DNA from: Halotalea alkalilenta
Lineage (GTDB): Bacteria > Pseudomonadota > Gammaproteobacteria > Pseudomonadales > Halomonadaceae
Length of the DNA: 64,000 nt
NCBI RefSeq assembly: GCF_001648175.1
Contig: NZ_CP015243.1
Coordinates: 1,984,001-2,048,000 of the forward strand
Reading direction: 5' to 3'
The notes beneath the pieces are model-generated. The model worked only from the letters and a program-made list of their open reading frames with translations. It had not been told where the DNA came from and ran no database searches. Each line of letters opens with the position of its first letter. Positions within the stretch are counted from its first letter, which is position 1. Both the position numbers and the translations under genes were made by a program. Shown here in pieces: positions 1-9,621 of this stretch.

Positions 1-15
1 GTGCTGGCGCCATGA
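1..15 (+). CDS. ftsL: C-terminal tail of FtsL (partial)
   Basis: The first 15 bases read as four codons (V-L-A-P) and a TGA. That stop overlaps the ftsI ATG in an ATGA junction, the arrangement expected between ftsL and ftsI in the division cluster. Only the tail is in the window, so the identity rests on position, not on sequence recognition. FtsL would be the small bitopic partner of FtsB and FtsQ. Confidence 0.4.
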   Translation: MLAP

Positions 16-1844
16 GTCGCTACAGCGAGCCCGGTCAGCGCGGCCGGCGGGTGGAACGGCAGATTCTCGGCGCCTCGGCGCCATGGCGCTATCGTCTGAT
101 GCTGCTGGTGATCCTGGTGGCGCTCGGTGCGCTGGTCTGGAGGATCATCGATCTTCAGGTGGTCACTCACGACTTCCTCCAGGGCCAGGGCGACGCGCGT
201 ACCGTGCGCGTCGAGTCGATCGATGCCCACCGCGGGATGATCACCGACCGCGATGGAGAGCCGCTGGCGGTATCCACGCCGGTGGTCACGCTGTGGGCCA
301 ATCCGCGCGAGCTGCCTGAGGACCGCGGGCAGCTCGCCATTCTCGCCCGTGCGCTCGGCGAGGAGCCCGATGCCTTCATCTCGCGGATAGATGGCCTGCG
401 CTCGCGAGGCTTCATCTACCTGCGCCGCCAGGTGACGCCCGAACCCGCCCAGCGGGTGCTCGACCTCAACGTGCCCGGGGTCTACGGCCAGCATGAATAC
501 AAACGCTACTATCCGGCGAGCGAAGTCACCGCCCAGTTGGTCGGGGTCACCAACATCGACGACCACGGCCAAGAGGGGCTTGAGCTCGCCTACGACCGCT
601 GGCTGACCGGCACGCCCGGCCAGCGCCGGGTGCTCAAGGACCGCAAGGGGCGGCTGGTTCGCGACCTGCACCTGATCCGCGATGCAAGGCCAGGCGGCGA
701 CCTGACGCTTTCGATCAACCTGCGCCTGCAGTATCTGGCCTACCGCGAGCTGGCCGCGGCGGTGGCCGCCCATGATGCCGACGCCGGCTCGCTGGTGATG
801 ATGAATGCCAAGACCGGGGAAGTGCTGGCGATGGCCAACGTGCCCTCCTACAACCCCAACAACCGCGCCAACATGGATGCGGCGGGGCTGCGCAACCGGG
901 CGATCACCGACGCTTTCGAGCCGGGCTCGGTGATGAAGCCGCTGGCGATGGCGGCGATCCTCGAATCGAAGCAGTTCTCGCCGAACACCGTGCTCGAGAC
1001 TTCGCCGGGATGGATGCGCGTCGATGGCTATACCATTCGCGATGTGCGTAACTTCGGCCGCTTGACCCTGACCGGCGTGATCACCAAGTCGTCGAACATC
1101 GGCATGACCCAACTGGCGCTGCAACTGCCGAACGACACGATCTGGAAGATGTACGACGCGATGGGCATCGGCCATAGCCTCGGCACTGGTTTTCCCGGTG
1201 AAGCCAATGGCAGCCTGCCGCCGCCGGTGTCCTGGTCCAAGGCCAAGCGGGCGACGCTCGCCTACGGCTATGGCTCGTCGATCTCCGCGCTGCAGCTTGC
1301 CAGCGCCTACACCACGCTGGCCAACGATGGCCGCCGCTTGCCGCCTTCGCTGCTCAAGCTCGATGGCGCGCCGGAGGGTACCCAGGTTCTCTCAGCGCAG
1401 ACCGCGCGCCAGGTGGTGGAGATGATGGAGACGGTGGTCGGCCCCTATGGCGGCGGTGGACGAGCGCGGATCGATGGCTACCGGGTAGCCGGCAAGACCG
1501 GTACGGTGCGCAAGGTGGGCGCTTCGGGCTACGAAACCAATGCGTATCGTTCGAATTTCATCGGCATCGCGCCGGCCTCGGACCCGCGGCTGATCGTGGT
1601 GGTGTCGATCGATAACTCCAAGCGTGGTGGTTACTACGGGGGGGTGGTCGCGGCGCCGATCTTCGCCCAGGTGGCCGGTCCTGCGCTGCGAATGCTCGAC
1701 GTGGCGCCGGACTCGAACGCGGCGCCGTACAATCCGGAGTCGCCGGAGCAGCAGGTCGCCGAGGCCGAGCAGGCGATGAGGGTGACCGGCATCCGCCAGC
1801 CCGAAGCGGCGGTATCGGCGGCACAGGCGACCCCCAATGACTGA
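12..1844 (+). CDS. ftsI: Peptidoglycan DD-transpeptidase PBP3 (FtsI)
   Basis: Septum-specific class B penicillin-binding protein that cross-links peptidoglycan at midcell, partnered with FtsW. One N-terminal membrane anchor (about residues 28-48) precedes the pedestal domain, and the transpeptidase domain carries all three active-site motifs: SVMK with nucleophile Ser306, SSN at 360-362, and KTG at 495-497, almost the same positions as in E. coli PBP3. The length of 610 aa is normal for the family with a slightly extended, Gln/Ala-rich tail. It starts inside the ftsL stop and overlaps murE by 8 bases, so it is part of a translationally coupled operon. Confidence 0.97.
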   Translation: MSRYSEPGQRGRRVERQILGASAPWRYRLMLLVILVALGALVWRIIDLQVVTHDFLQGQGDARTVRVESIDAHRGMITDRDGEPLAVSTPVVTLWANPRELPEDRGQLAILARALGEEPDAFISRIDGLRSRGFIYLRRQVTPEPAQRVLDLNVPGVYGQHEYKRYYPASEVTAQLVGVTNIDDHGQEGLELAYDRWLTGTPGQRRVLKDRKGRLVRDLHLIRDARPGGDLTLSINLRLQYLAYRELAAAVAAHDADAGSLVMMNAKTGEVLAMANVPSYNPNNRANMDAAGLRNRAITDAFEPGSVMKPLAMAAILESKQFSPNTVLETSPGWMRVDGYTIRDVRNFGRLTLTGVITKSSNIGMTQLALQLPNDTIWKMYDAMGIGHSLGTGFPGEANGSLPPPVSWSKAKRATLAYGYGSSISALQLASAYTTLANDGRRLPPSLLKLDGAPEGTQVLSAQTARQVVEMMETVVGPYGGGGRARIDGYRVAGKTGTVRKVGASGYETNAYRSNFIGIAPASDPRLIVVVSIDNSKRGGYYGGVVAAPIFAQVAGPALRMLDVAPDSNAAPYNPESPEQQVAEAEQAMRVTGIRQPEAAVSAAQATPND

Positions 1845-3387
1845 TTCCAAACCGATGCGCCACCAAGTCTCCACCAAGGATGATGGCCGAGGCCCGCTGC
1901 TGGTCGTCGGCCGCGACGACCTTTGGACGACGCTGGTCAAGCGCTGGCCCACGCTGCCCCGGCAGCCTCTGGTCGAGCTTCCGGAGCGCTTCGCGCTGCA
2001 CCTCGATGCCCGCCGCCTGCGCTCGGGCGAGGTCTTCATCGCGCGTCCCGGCGTGCGTGGCGATGGCCGCGCGTTCATCGCTCAGGCGCTGGATGCAGGC
2101 GCGAGCCTGGTCCTCGCCGAGGCGCCTTTCGCCAGTGACGACCCGCGCGTACTGGTGCTCGACGGCTTGAACGATGCGCTCGGCGATCTGGTCGCCGAGC
2201 TGGCCGGGATTCCCGAGTCGTTGCTGGCGATCGCGGTCACCGGTACCAATGGCAAAAGCTCGGTGACCCACTACATCGCGGCGCTTTCGCAGGCGCTCGG
2301 CACCCCTGCGGGGCTGATGGGTACGCTCGGCGTCGGGCGCGTGGGTGGGCTGCATGATACCGGGCTCACCACCCCCGATCCGCTGACCGTGGCCGCCGTG
2401 GCCGCCGGCCTCGCGCGCGAGGGAGTGGTGCGTCTTGCGCTCGAGGCTTCATCGCACGCCCTCGACCAGCGCCGCCTCGATGCATTGTCGATCCGGGTCG
2501 GGGTATTCACCAACCTGACTCGCGACCACCTCGACTACCACCACACCATGCTTGCCTATGCGGCGGCCAAGGCGCAGCTGTTTCGCCGCGCGGAGCTCGA
2601 GCTGGCGGTGGTCAATGCCGACGATCCCCACGCCCGTCTGATGGTCGCCGGGCTCGCCCCAGGCGCACGGCTGCTGCGTGTCGGTGCTGAGACGGGCGAT
2701 TTCCGCGTGCTCGACTGGGCGCCCGAGCCGGCCGGTCAGCGTGCCCGGCTGGCGACGCCCGAAGGTGAGCGCGGACTGAGTCTCGCGCTGCTCGGGCGGT
2801 TCAACCTCGATAATGCGCTGCTCGCGATCGCCACCCTCTATGGCCTTGGTGAGCCGCTCGATGCGGTGCTCGCCGCTGCCGCTCGCCTCGCGCCGGTGCC
2901 TGGGCGGATGGAACGCGTGGTCGAAGCTGGAGCGCCGCTGGTGGTAGTCGACTACGCTCACACCCCGGATGCGCTCGACAACGCGCTCAGTGCGCTGCGC
3001 AGCCACACCCAGGGCCGGCTCTGGTGCCTGGTCGGCTGCGGAGGGGATCGAGATCCCGGCAAGCGGCCGATGATGGCCGGGATCGGCGCCCGGCTCGCCG
3101 ATCGGCTGGTGATCACCGACGACAATCCGCGCAGCGAGTCGGCCGCCGCGATTCGCACCGCGATGCGCGAAGGCGTCCCCGCCGGTGCCGAAGTGGAGGA
3201 GTGCGGTGACCGGCGTGTTGCGATCGAGCGTACGATCGCTGCCGCCTCGCCCGAGGATGTGGTGCTGATCGCCGGCAAGGGGCACGAGGGCTATCAGGAG
3301 ATCCAGGGCGTGCGCCATCCTTTTTCCGATCTCGAGATCGCGCGTAGCGCCCTGGCGCTGCGTGGTACACGAGGAGCGCCATCATGA
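1837..3387 (+). CDS. murE: UDP-MurNAc-tripeptide synthetase (MurE)
   Basis: Cytosolic Mur ligase adding the third stem-peptide residue to UDP-MurNAc-L-Ala-D-Glu. The ATP loop TGTNGKSS is at residues 135-142, and the DNPR motif at 429-432 indicates meso-diaminopimelate as the amino acid, as expected for a Gram-negative. The length is 516 aa. The start overlaps the end of ftsI by 8 bases and the end overlaps murF by 4, which suggests translational coupling. The first 20 residues are poorly conserved in type, so the exact start could be a few codons later. Confidence 0.96.
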   Translation: MTDSKPMRHQVSTKDDGRGPLLVVGRDDLWTTLVKRWPTLPRQPLVELPERFALHLDARRLRSGEVFIARPGVRGDGRAFIAQALDAGASLVLAEAPFASDDPRVLVLDGLNDALGDLVAELAGIPESLLAIAVTGTNGKSSVTHYIAALSQALGTPAGLMGTLGVGRVGGLHDTGLTTPDPLTVAAVAAGLAREGVVRLALEASSHALDQRRLDALSIRVGVFTNLTRDHLDYHHTMLAYAAAKAQLFRRAELELAVVNADDPHARLMVAGLAPGARLLRVGAETGDFRVLDWAPEPAGQRARLATPEGERGLSLALLGRFNLDNALLAIATLYGLGEPLDAVLAAAARLAPVPGRMERVVEAGAPLVVVDYAHTPDALDNALSALRSHTQGRLWCLVGCGGDRDPGKRPMMAGIGARLADRLVITDDNPRSESAAAIRTAMREGVPAGAEVEECGDRRVAIERTIAAASPEDVVLIAGKGHEGYQEIQGVRHPFSDLEIARSALALRGTRGAPS

Positions 3388-4772
3388 TCGCTACCCTTGC
3401 CCGGGCCTCGGCTGCGACCGGGGCCGAGTTCGAGGGCGATGACCGGCCCTTCTCGCGCCCGATCACCGATAGTCGCCAGGTCGGCGAAGGGGATCTTTTC
3501 TTCGCCATGCGCGGGGAGACGATGGATGGCCACCGCTTCGTCGCCGACGCGCTCGCCGCGGGGGCCGCGGCGGTAGTGGTCGAGCACGACCTCGCCGCCG
3601 AGCTGCCCGAGGCAGCGGGGCGCCAGCTGATCGTCGCCGATACCCGGCTCGCGCTCGGCCTGCTCGGCGGCCACGCGCGGCTGGCCTGGGGCGGGCCGTT
3701 GGTGGCGGTCACCGGCAATAGCGGCAAGACCACGGTCAAGGAGCTGGTCAAGTCGATCCTCGAGGTCGCTGCGGGCGACGACCAGCGAGTGCTCGCCACC
3801 CAGGGCAATCTCAATACCTACGTCGGCGTACCGCAGACGCTCTGTCGGCTGCGCGACCATCACCGCTTCGCAGTGGTCGAGCTCGGCGCCAACCATGTCG
3901 GTGAGATCGCCTGGACGGCGCCGCTGGCTCGCCCCCAGGTCGCGGTGATCACCAACGTCACCGGCGCGCACGCCGGCGAGTTCGGCGGGCTTGCCCGCAT
4001 CGCCCAGGCCAAGGCCGAGGTGCTGCTCGGTCTCGCCCCGAACGGGGTCGCGGTGCTCAACCGCGACGACCGCTTCTACCCGCTTTGGCGTCAAATGGCG
4101 CTTTTGCGTGGTGAGCCGAGTATGCTCGTGGACTTCGGGCTCGACCCGCAGGCGCGGATCGGCGCTGAGCGCATCGTCCACGACGATGATGGTCGCCACC
4201 GCTTCGTACTGCGACTCGATGGGCAGCGGGTTGGCGAAGTCGCGCTTGGACTGGTGGGACTGCACAACGTACGCAATGCGCTCGCCGCGAGCGCCGCCGC
4301 GGATGCGCTGGGCGTGGAGCCGGCGGCGATCATCGAAGGGCTCGAACGGGTGGGCGACGTCGGCGGGCGGATGACGCTTCGCCATGGGCGCGAGGGGCGG
4401 CGGCTGCTCGACGATAGCTACAACGCCAACCCAGGGGCCTTTCGTGCCGCACTCGAGACACTGGCGCTGCAGCCAGCGCCGCGTTGGTGTCTGATGGGGG
4501 CGATGGCCGAGCTCGGCGCTGAATCGGCCGTGCGCCACGCCGAGCTCGGCAGCTACGCCAAGCACCTCGGTATCGATGCGCTCATCGCCTATGGCGCCGA
4601 CGCCGCACCAGCGGCCGAGGCCTTCGGCGGTGCTTGCTTCGATGATTGGCAGACGTTCGTCGACTACGTCGAGGCCCAGCTACCCGCGGGCGCCTCGGTA
4701 TTGATCAAGGGATCGCGCAGTATGCGCATGGAGCGGCTGGTAGATCGTCTCTCCGCCGCCGACGCGAAGTGA
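3384..4772 (+). CDS. murF: UDP-MurNAc-tripeptide D-alanyl-D-alanine ligase (MurF)
   Basis: Cytosolic Mur ligase that adds D-Ala-D-Ala to complete the UDP-MurNAc pentapeptide. The ATP-binding loop TGNSGKTT lies near residues 110-117, and the C-terminal part has the DDSYNANPGAF segment typical of MurF. At 462 aa it is of usual length. It starts in an ATGA overlap with murE. A gap of 50 bases separates it from mraY, the largest gap within the mur block so far. Confidence 0.96.
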   Translation: MIATLARASAATGAEFEGDDRPFSRPITDSRQVGEGDLFFAMRGETMDGHRFVADALAAGAAAVVVEHDLAAELPEAAGRQLIVADTRLALGLLGGHARLAWGGPLVAVTGNSGKTTVKELVKSILEVAAGDDQRVLATQGNLNTYVGVPQTLCRLRDHHRFAVVELGANHVGEIAWTAPLARPQVAVITNVTGAHAGEFGGLARIAQAKAEVLLGLAPNGVAVLNRDDRFYPLWRQMALLRGEPSMLVDFGLDPQARIGAERIVHDDDGRHRFVLRLDGQRVGEVALGLVGLHNVRNALAASAAADALGVEPAAIIEGLERVGDVGGRMTLRHGREGRRLLDDSYNANPGAFRAALETLALQPAPRWCLMGAMAELGAESAVRHAELGSYAKHLGIDALIAYGADAAPAAEAFGGACFDDWQTFVDYVEAQLPAGASVLIKGSRSMRMERLVDRLSAADAK

Positions 4773-4822
4773 GCCGCCCCTTGCTGCTCGCTTCGTCCAA
4801 CACACAGAGCGTGAAGAGATAG

Positions 4823-5905
4823 ATGCTTCTTTTTCTGACCAACTGGCTGGCGCAGTATTCGAGCGCCTTCAACGTCTTCGGCTACACCACCCTGCGGATG
4901 ATCCTCGGCGCGCTCACCGCCCTTGGGCTCTCGATGCTGATCGGGCCGCACTTCATCCGCCGCCTGATCGAAGGGCAGATCGGCCAGGCGGTCCGCAGCG
5001 ACGGGCCTCAGTCACACCTCTCCAAGGCCGGCACGCCGACCATGGGCGGGGCGCTGATCCTGGTCTCGATCTCGATCTCGACGCTTTTGTGGGGCAATCT
5101 CGGCAACCACTACATCTGGCTGGTGCTGGTGGTCACCCTCGGCTTCGGTGCGATCGGCTGGGTCGACGACTACCGCAAGGTGGTGGAGAAGAACCCGCGC
5201 GGGCTGCCGGCGCGCTGGAAGTACTTCTGGCAATCGGTGCTCGGCCTGGGTGCAGCGTTCGCGCTCTATTTCACCGCCCGCACCCCGGTCGAAACCAGTC
5301 TGATCGTGCCGCTGTTCAAGGACATCGTGATCCCGATGGGGATCTTCTACGTGGTGCTGACCTACTTCGTCATCGTCGGCAGCTCCAATGCGGTCAATCT
5401 CACCGACGGTCTGGACGGCCTGGCGATCATGCCCACCGTACTGGTGGCGATGGGGCTTGCGATCTTCGCCTACGCCAGCGGCAACGCGGTGTTCGCCGAA
5501 TACCTGCACATCCCATTCGTCAGCGGTGCCAACGAGATGGGCGTGTTCTGCGCGGCGATCGTCGGCGCGGGGCTGGGCTTTCTCTGGTTCAACACTTATC
5601 CGGCGCAGGTGTTCATGGGCGACGTGGGTGCCTTGGCACTGGGTGCGGCGCTCGGCACCATCGCGGTGATCGTGCGCCAGGAGATCGTGCTGTTCATCAT
5701 GGGGGGAATCTTCGTCGTCGAGACCCTGTCAGTGATTCTCCAGGTGGGCTCCTACAAGCTCACCGGCCGCAGGGTCTTTCGCATGGCGCCGCTGCATCAC
5801 CACTTCGAGCTCAAGGGCTGGCCTGAGCCGCGGGTGATCGTGCGCTTCTGGATCATCACCGTGGTGCTGGTGCTGCTCGGCCTTGCCACTTTGAAAATTC
5901 GCTGA
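4823..5905 (+). CDS. mraY: Phospho-MurNAc-pentapeptide transferase (MraY)
   Basis: Integral membrane enzyme that transfers phospho-MurNAc-pentapeptide to undecaprenyl phosphate, making lipid I. About ten hydrophobic segments are visible. Family signatures are present: the DDYRK aspartate pair near residue 115, [10 protein letters not shown] near 190, the conserved Asp in the MGDVG loop near 267, and the HHHFE histidine motif near 325. The length of 360 aa matches the E. coli enzyme. Confidence 0.97.
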   Translation: MLLFLTNWLAQYSSAFNVFGYTTLRMILGALTALGLSMLIGPHFIRRLIEGQIGQAVRSDGPQSHLSKAGTPTMGGALILVSISISTLLWGNLGNHYIWLVLVVTLGFGAIGWVDDYRKVVEKNPRGLPARWKYFWQSVLGLGAAFALYFTARTPVETSLIVPLFKDIVIPMGIFYVVLTYFVIVGSSNAVNLTDGLDGLAIMPTVLVAMGLAIFAYASGNAVFAEYLHIPFVSGANEMGVFCAAIVGAGLGFLWFNTYPAQVFMGDVGALALGAALGTIAVIVRQEIVLFIMGGIFVVETLSVILQVGSYKLTGRRVFRMAPLHHHFELKGWPEPRVIVRFWIITVVLVLLGLATLKIR

Positions 5906-5918
5906 GGCGACGACGACG

Positions 5919-7295
5919 ATGATGAGCACTGTCGGCCCCCGTCACCGTGTGCCTTCCGGTCACCGATTGGTGGTCGGCCTGGGTATTTCGGGACGTGCGA
6001 TCGTGCGTCATCTGACTCGACTGGGGCTGCCCTTCGTGGTCGCCGACAGTCGCGAAACGCCGCCCGGGGTGGATGATTTCCGTCGTGCCCATCCGGACGT
6101 CGAGCTGTTGCTCGGCCCGCTCGAGTCGCTTTCGATGGACCAGGCGCTGGAAGTGGTGGTGAGCCCAGGGGTCGATCCGCGCCAGCCGGCCTTCGATGCG
6201 GTGCGCGACCGGCTGGTCGGCGAGATCGAACTGTTCGTGCGCGCGCGCCCCGAGTCGGCCGCGCTGGTGGCGATCACCGGCTCCAACGCCAAGTCCACGG
6301 TCACCACGCTGGTCGGCGAGATGGCGCGCGCGGCCGGGCTCGACGCCGGTGTCGGCGGCAATCTCGGCACCCCCGCGCTGGATCTGCTCGATGGCGCGCA
6401 CGAGCTTTACATCCTCGAACTCTCCTCGTTCCAGCTCGAGACCACTCGGCGGTTGGCGGCGACGGTGGCCTGCTTCCTCAATCTCAGTGAGGACCATCTC
6501 GACCGCCATGATGGTATGAAGGGCTATGCCGCGGCCAAGCAGCGGATCTTCGCCGGCGCGAGCCATGGGGTGGTCAATGATGAAGTTGCCGCGACCTGGC
6601 CCAGCGGCGACGTGGCGGTCTCGCGCTTCACTACCCAGGCCCCTAGGCCAGGGCAGTGGGGACTGATCCGCGACGGCGCGGGCGTCTGGCTCGCCGAGGG
6701 AGACGAACGCTGGATCGAGGCCAGCGAGCTGCGCGTCGAAGGGCTGCACAATTACGCCAATGCGCTCGCGGCACTGGCGATCGGCCAGCGGATGGGCTGG
6801 CCACGCGAGGCGATGCTGGCGGCGCTGCGGGCCTTCCCCGGCCTTGCGCATCGGGTGGAGCGCGTCGGCGAACGTGCCGGAGTGCGCTTCATCAACGATT
6901 CCAAGGGCACCAACGTCGGCGCTAGCCTGGCGGCGATCGAAGGGATCGGCCCGACCCTCGATGGTAAGTTGATCTGGCTGGGCGGCGGAGTGGGCAAGGG
7001 GGCCGATTTCTCCGCGCTGGCGCCGCCGCTGGCCGCGCACGCGCGCTGCGCGCTGCTGTTCGGTCGTGACGCCGCGCTGCTCGAGGCCGCGCTCCAGGCG
7101 AGCCTGCCCTGTGAGCGGCTCGATACCCTCGAGCAGGCCTTGGATCGCGCGGTGGCGCTGGCTCAGCCGGGCGATGCAGTGCTGCTTTCGCCCGCCTGCG
7201 CCAGTCTCGACCAGTTCGCCAATTACCAGGTGCGCGGCGACGCCTTCCGCGCCTGGCTCATGCGTCGTCTCGACGCCGACCGGGAGGAGAAGTGA
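5919..7295 (+). CDS. murD: UDP-MurNAc-L-Ala D-glutamate ligase (MurD)
   Basis: Cytosolic ligase adding D-glutamate to UDP-MurNAc-L-Ala. An N-terminal UDP-binding fold (VVGLGISG) is followed by the ATP loop TGSNAKST near residues 120-127 and the C-terminal domain with the NDSKGTN motif. The length is 458 aa. Two consecutive ATG codons open the gene; either could serve. The end overlaps ftsW by 4 bases. Confidence 0.96.
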   Translation: MMSTVGPRHRVPSGHRLVVGLGISGRAIVRHLTRLGLPFVVADSRETPPGVDDFRRAHPDVELLLGPLESLSMDQALEVVVSPGVDPRQPAFDAVRDRLVGEIELFVRARPESAALVAITGSNAKSTVTTLVGEMARAAGLDAGVGGNLGTPALDLLDGAHELYILELSSFQLETTRRLAATVACFLNLSEDHLDRHDGMKGYAAAKQRIFAGASHGVVNDEVAATWPSGDVAVSRFTTQAPRPGQWGLIRDGAGVWLAEGDERWIEASELRVEGLHNYANALAALAIGQRMGWPREAMLAALRAFPGLAHRVERVGERAGVRFINDSKGTNVGASLAAIEGIGPTLDGKLIWLGGGVGKGADFSALAPPLAAHARCALLFGRDAALLEAALQASLPCERLDTLEQALDRAVALAQPGDAVLLSPACASLDQFANYQVRGDAFRAWLMRRLDADREEK

Positions 7296-8512
7296 TGAGC
7301 TTCTACGCGCGTTGGGAAAAGCGTCTTTCGACCCGTGAGCATGCACTCGACGGCTGGCTGATCCTGGCCGCCGCAGTGCTGGTCTCGCTCGGTTGGATCA
7401 TGGTCACCTCGGCCTCCAGTGAGATCGCCTCGAGCCTCACCGGCAACCCCTACTACTACAGCATCCGCCACGGTATCTATGTGCTGCTGGGACTGCTTTG
7501 CGCGCTGGTCACCATGCGCGTGCCGATGTCCTGGTGGCGCGGCAACGGCCCGACGCTGTTCCTCGGTGCGCTGATCCTGCTCGCGGCGGTGCTGATCGTC
7601 GGGCGCGAGGTCAACGGCGCCCGGCGCTGGATTCCGCTTGGGGTGATCAACCTGCAGGCCTCCGAGGTCGCCAAGATCTGCATGGTGGTCTATCTCGCCG
7701 GCTACTTGGTCCGCCATCTCGAGCGCGTACGCTTCACCTGGTGGGGATTCATCGCGCCGCTTGGACTGGTCGCTGGCATGGGGGCGCTTTTGATCCTCGA
7801 GCCGGACTATGGCGCCACCGTGGTGATCCTCGCCACCTGCATGGGTATGCTGCTGCTCGCCGGAGTGGCGCTCTGGCGCTTCCTGCTGCTCTCCTGCGGC
7901 GTGGTGGCGCTCGGGGTGTTCGGCGCGCTCGCCGAGCCCTACCGCATTCAGCGTATCACCAGCTACCTCGACCCTTGGGCCAACCAGTTCGATAGCGGCT
8001 ACCAGCTGACCCAGGCGCTGATCGCCTTCGGGCGCGGCGGTTGGAGCGGCATGGGGCTCGGCAACAGCGTACAGAAACTCTTCTATCTGCCCGAGGCCCA
8101 CACTGACTTCGTCTATTCGGTACTCGCCGAGGAGCTGGGTCTGATCGGCGCGGTGGGGGTCGTGCTGTTGTTCGCGCTGCTGGTCTTCCGCGCGTTCAAG
8201 ATCGGGCGCACCGCGGAACTCACCGGGCGGCTGTTCTCGGCCTACGTTTGCTATGGCATGGCGCTGATCTTCGGTGCCCAGGCGTTCATCAACCTGGCGG
8301 TCAATACGGGCCTGCTGCCGACCAAAGGGCTGACCCTGCCGCTGCTCAGCTACGGTGGTTCGAGCATGTTGATCTCGGGCGTAATGGTCGGCCTGCTGCT
8401 GCGCGTCGACGGTGAGACCCGTGCCTATCGCCAGTCTGCTCAGCGGGCGCGGCGCCAGGGTTACAGCGAAGCGCAGAGCGAGGAGATCGGTTTGCAGGGA
8501 CGCGAGGCATGA
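7292..8512 (+). CDS. ftsW: Peptidoglycan glycosyltransferase FtsW (SEDS family)
   Basis: SEDS-family polytopic membrane glycosyltransferase that polymerises lipid II at the septum with FtsI. About ten transmembrane segments are seen, with the long periplasmic loop bearing RIQRITSYLDPWA and the late signature TKGLTLPLLSYGGSS. The length is 406 aa. Its ATG overlaps the murD stop and its end overlaps murG by 4 bases. Confidence 0.96.
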   Translation: MMSFYARWEKRLSTREHALDGWLILAAAVLVSLGWIMVTSASSEIASSLTGNPYYYSIRHGIYVLLGLLCALVTMRVPMSWWRGNGPTLFLGALILLAAVLIVGREVNGARRWIPLGVINLQASEVAKICMVVYLAGYLVRHLERVRFTWWGFIAPLGLVAGMGALLILEPDYGATVVILATCMGMLLLAGVALWRFLLLSCGVVALGVFGALAEPYRIQRITSYLDPWANQFDSGYQLTQALIAFGRGGWSGMGLGNSVQKLFYLPEAHTDFVYSVLAEELGLIGAVGVVLLFALLVFRAFKIGRTAELTGRLFSAYVCYGMALIFGAQAFINLAVNTGLLPTKGLTLPLLSYGGSSMLISGVMVGLLLRVDGETRAYRQSAQRARRQGYSEAQSEEIGLQGREA

Positions 8513-9621
8513 GTCGAACGACGGTTGAGCGCGCCCCCAGGCGCGCGCTGATCATGGCCGGTGGAACGGGCGGTCATGTGATTCCGGCGCTGACGCTTGC
8601 GCGCGCGCTTGCCGCCCGTGGCGTCGAGGTCCATTGGCTGGGCTCTCCTCGCGGTATCGAGAACGTGCTGGTGCCGCAGGCGGGCATCCCGCTGCACCAT
8701 ATCCAGATCGCCGGGCTTCGCGGCAACGGTGCCGCCGGCTGGCTGATGGCGCCGCTGCGCCTCTCGCGCGCGGTGCGCCAGGCCAAGCGAGTGATCGATG
8801 AGCTCGCCCCGGGGCTGGTGGTCGGGCTCGGCGGCTTCGCCAGCGGACCGGGTGGCCTCGCCGCCTGGCTCGAGCGCCGGCCGCTGGTGATCCACGAGCA
8901 GAACGCCGTCGCCGGGATGACCAACAAGGCGCTCTCGCGCCTTGCCAAGCGCGTCTATGCGGCCTTTCCCGGTGCGTTTCCCGCGGCGCGAGGGGCTCAG
9001 GTGATCGGTAACCCGGTGCGCGCCGAGATCGCGGCACTCGGGGAGCGGCCGCGCCAGGCCAGCGAGATGAACACTCGGCGCCTGCGGCTGCTGGTGATGG
9101 GTGGGTCGCTCGGCGCGGTGGCGCTCAATCAACAGGTACCGGTGGCGCTTGCCGAGCTCGCCCCCGAGCGGCGTCCGCTGGTGCGTCACCAGGCCGGTCG
9201 CGGCAAGCTGGAAGCGACCGAGGAAGCCTATGCCCAGGCTGGGGTGGAGGCTGAGTGCAGCGAATTCATCGATGACATGGCCGGCGCCTATGATTGGGCG
9301 GACCTGATCGTCTGCCGCTCGGGAGCGCTCACCGTCGCTGAGCTCGCCGCCAGCGCCAAGCCTTCGATCCTGGTGCCGTTCCCCCATGCGGTGGATGACC
9401 ACCAGAGCGTCAACGCGCGGGTGCTCAGTGATTTTGGCGCCGCCGAGCTGATTCCCCAGCGCCAGCTCGATGCCCAACGGCTGAGCGAGGCGATCGCGCG
9501 CTTGCTCGAGCCCGAAACACTCGCCACCATGGCCCAGGCTGCGCGCTCCCGCGCTCAGCTCGAGGCGATGGAGATCATGGCCAATGGTTGCATGGAGATA
9601 GGTTTTGAACAGCGCCGATGA
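8509..9621 (+). CDS. murG: Lipid II synthase: UDP-GlcNAc transferase MurG
   Basis: Peripheral membrane GT28 glycosyltransferase that adds GlcNAc to lipid I. The N-terminal glycine-rich loop [11 protein letters not shown] is at about residues 17-27, the acceptor-side motif HEQNAVAG near 130, and the donor-site segment [13 protein letters not shown] follows near 270. The protein is 370 aa. It overlaps ftsW by 4 bases and the proposed murC start by 17. Confidence 0.96.
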   Translation: MSRTTVERAPRRALIMAGGTGGHVIPALTLARALAARGVEVHWLGSPRGIENVLVPQAGIPLHHIQIAGLRGNGAAGWLMAPLRLSRAVRQAKRVIDELAPGLVVGLGGFASGPGGLAAWLERRPLVIHEQNAVAGMTNKALSRLAKRVYAAFPGAFPAARGAQVIGNPVRAEIAALGERPRQASEMNTRRLRLLVMGGSLGAVALNQQVPVALAELAPERRPLVRHQAGRGKLEATEEAYAQAGVEAECSEFIDDMAGAYDWADLIVCRSGALTVAELAASAKPSILVPFPHAVDDHQSVNARVLSDFGAAELIPQRQLDAQRLSEAIARLLEPETLATMAQAARSRAQLEAMEIMANGCMEIGFEQRR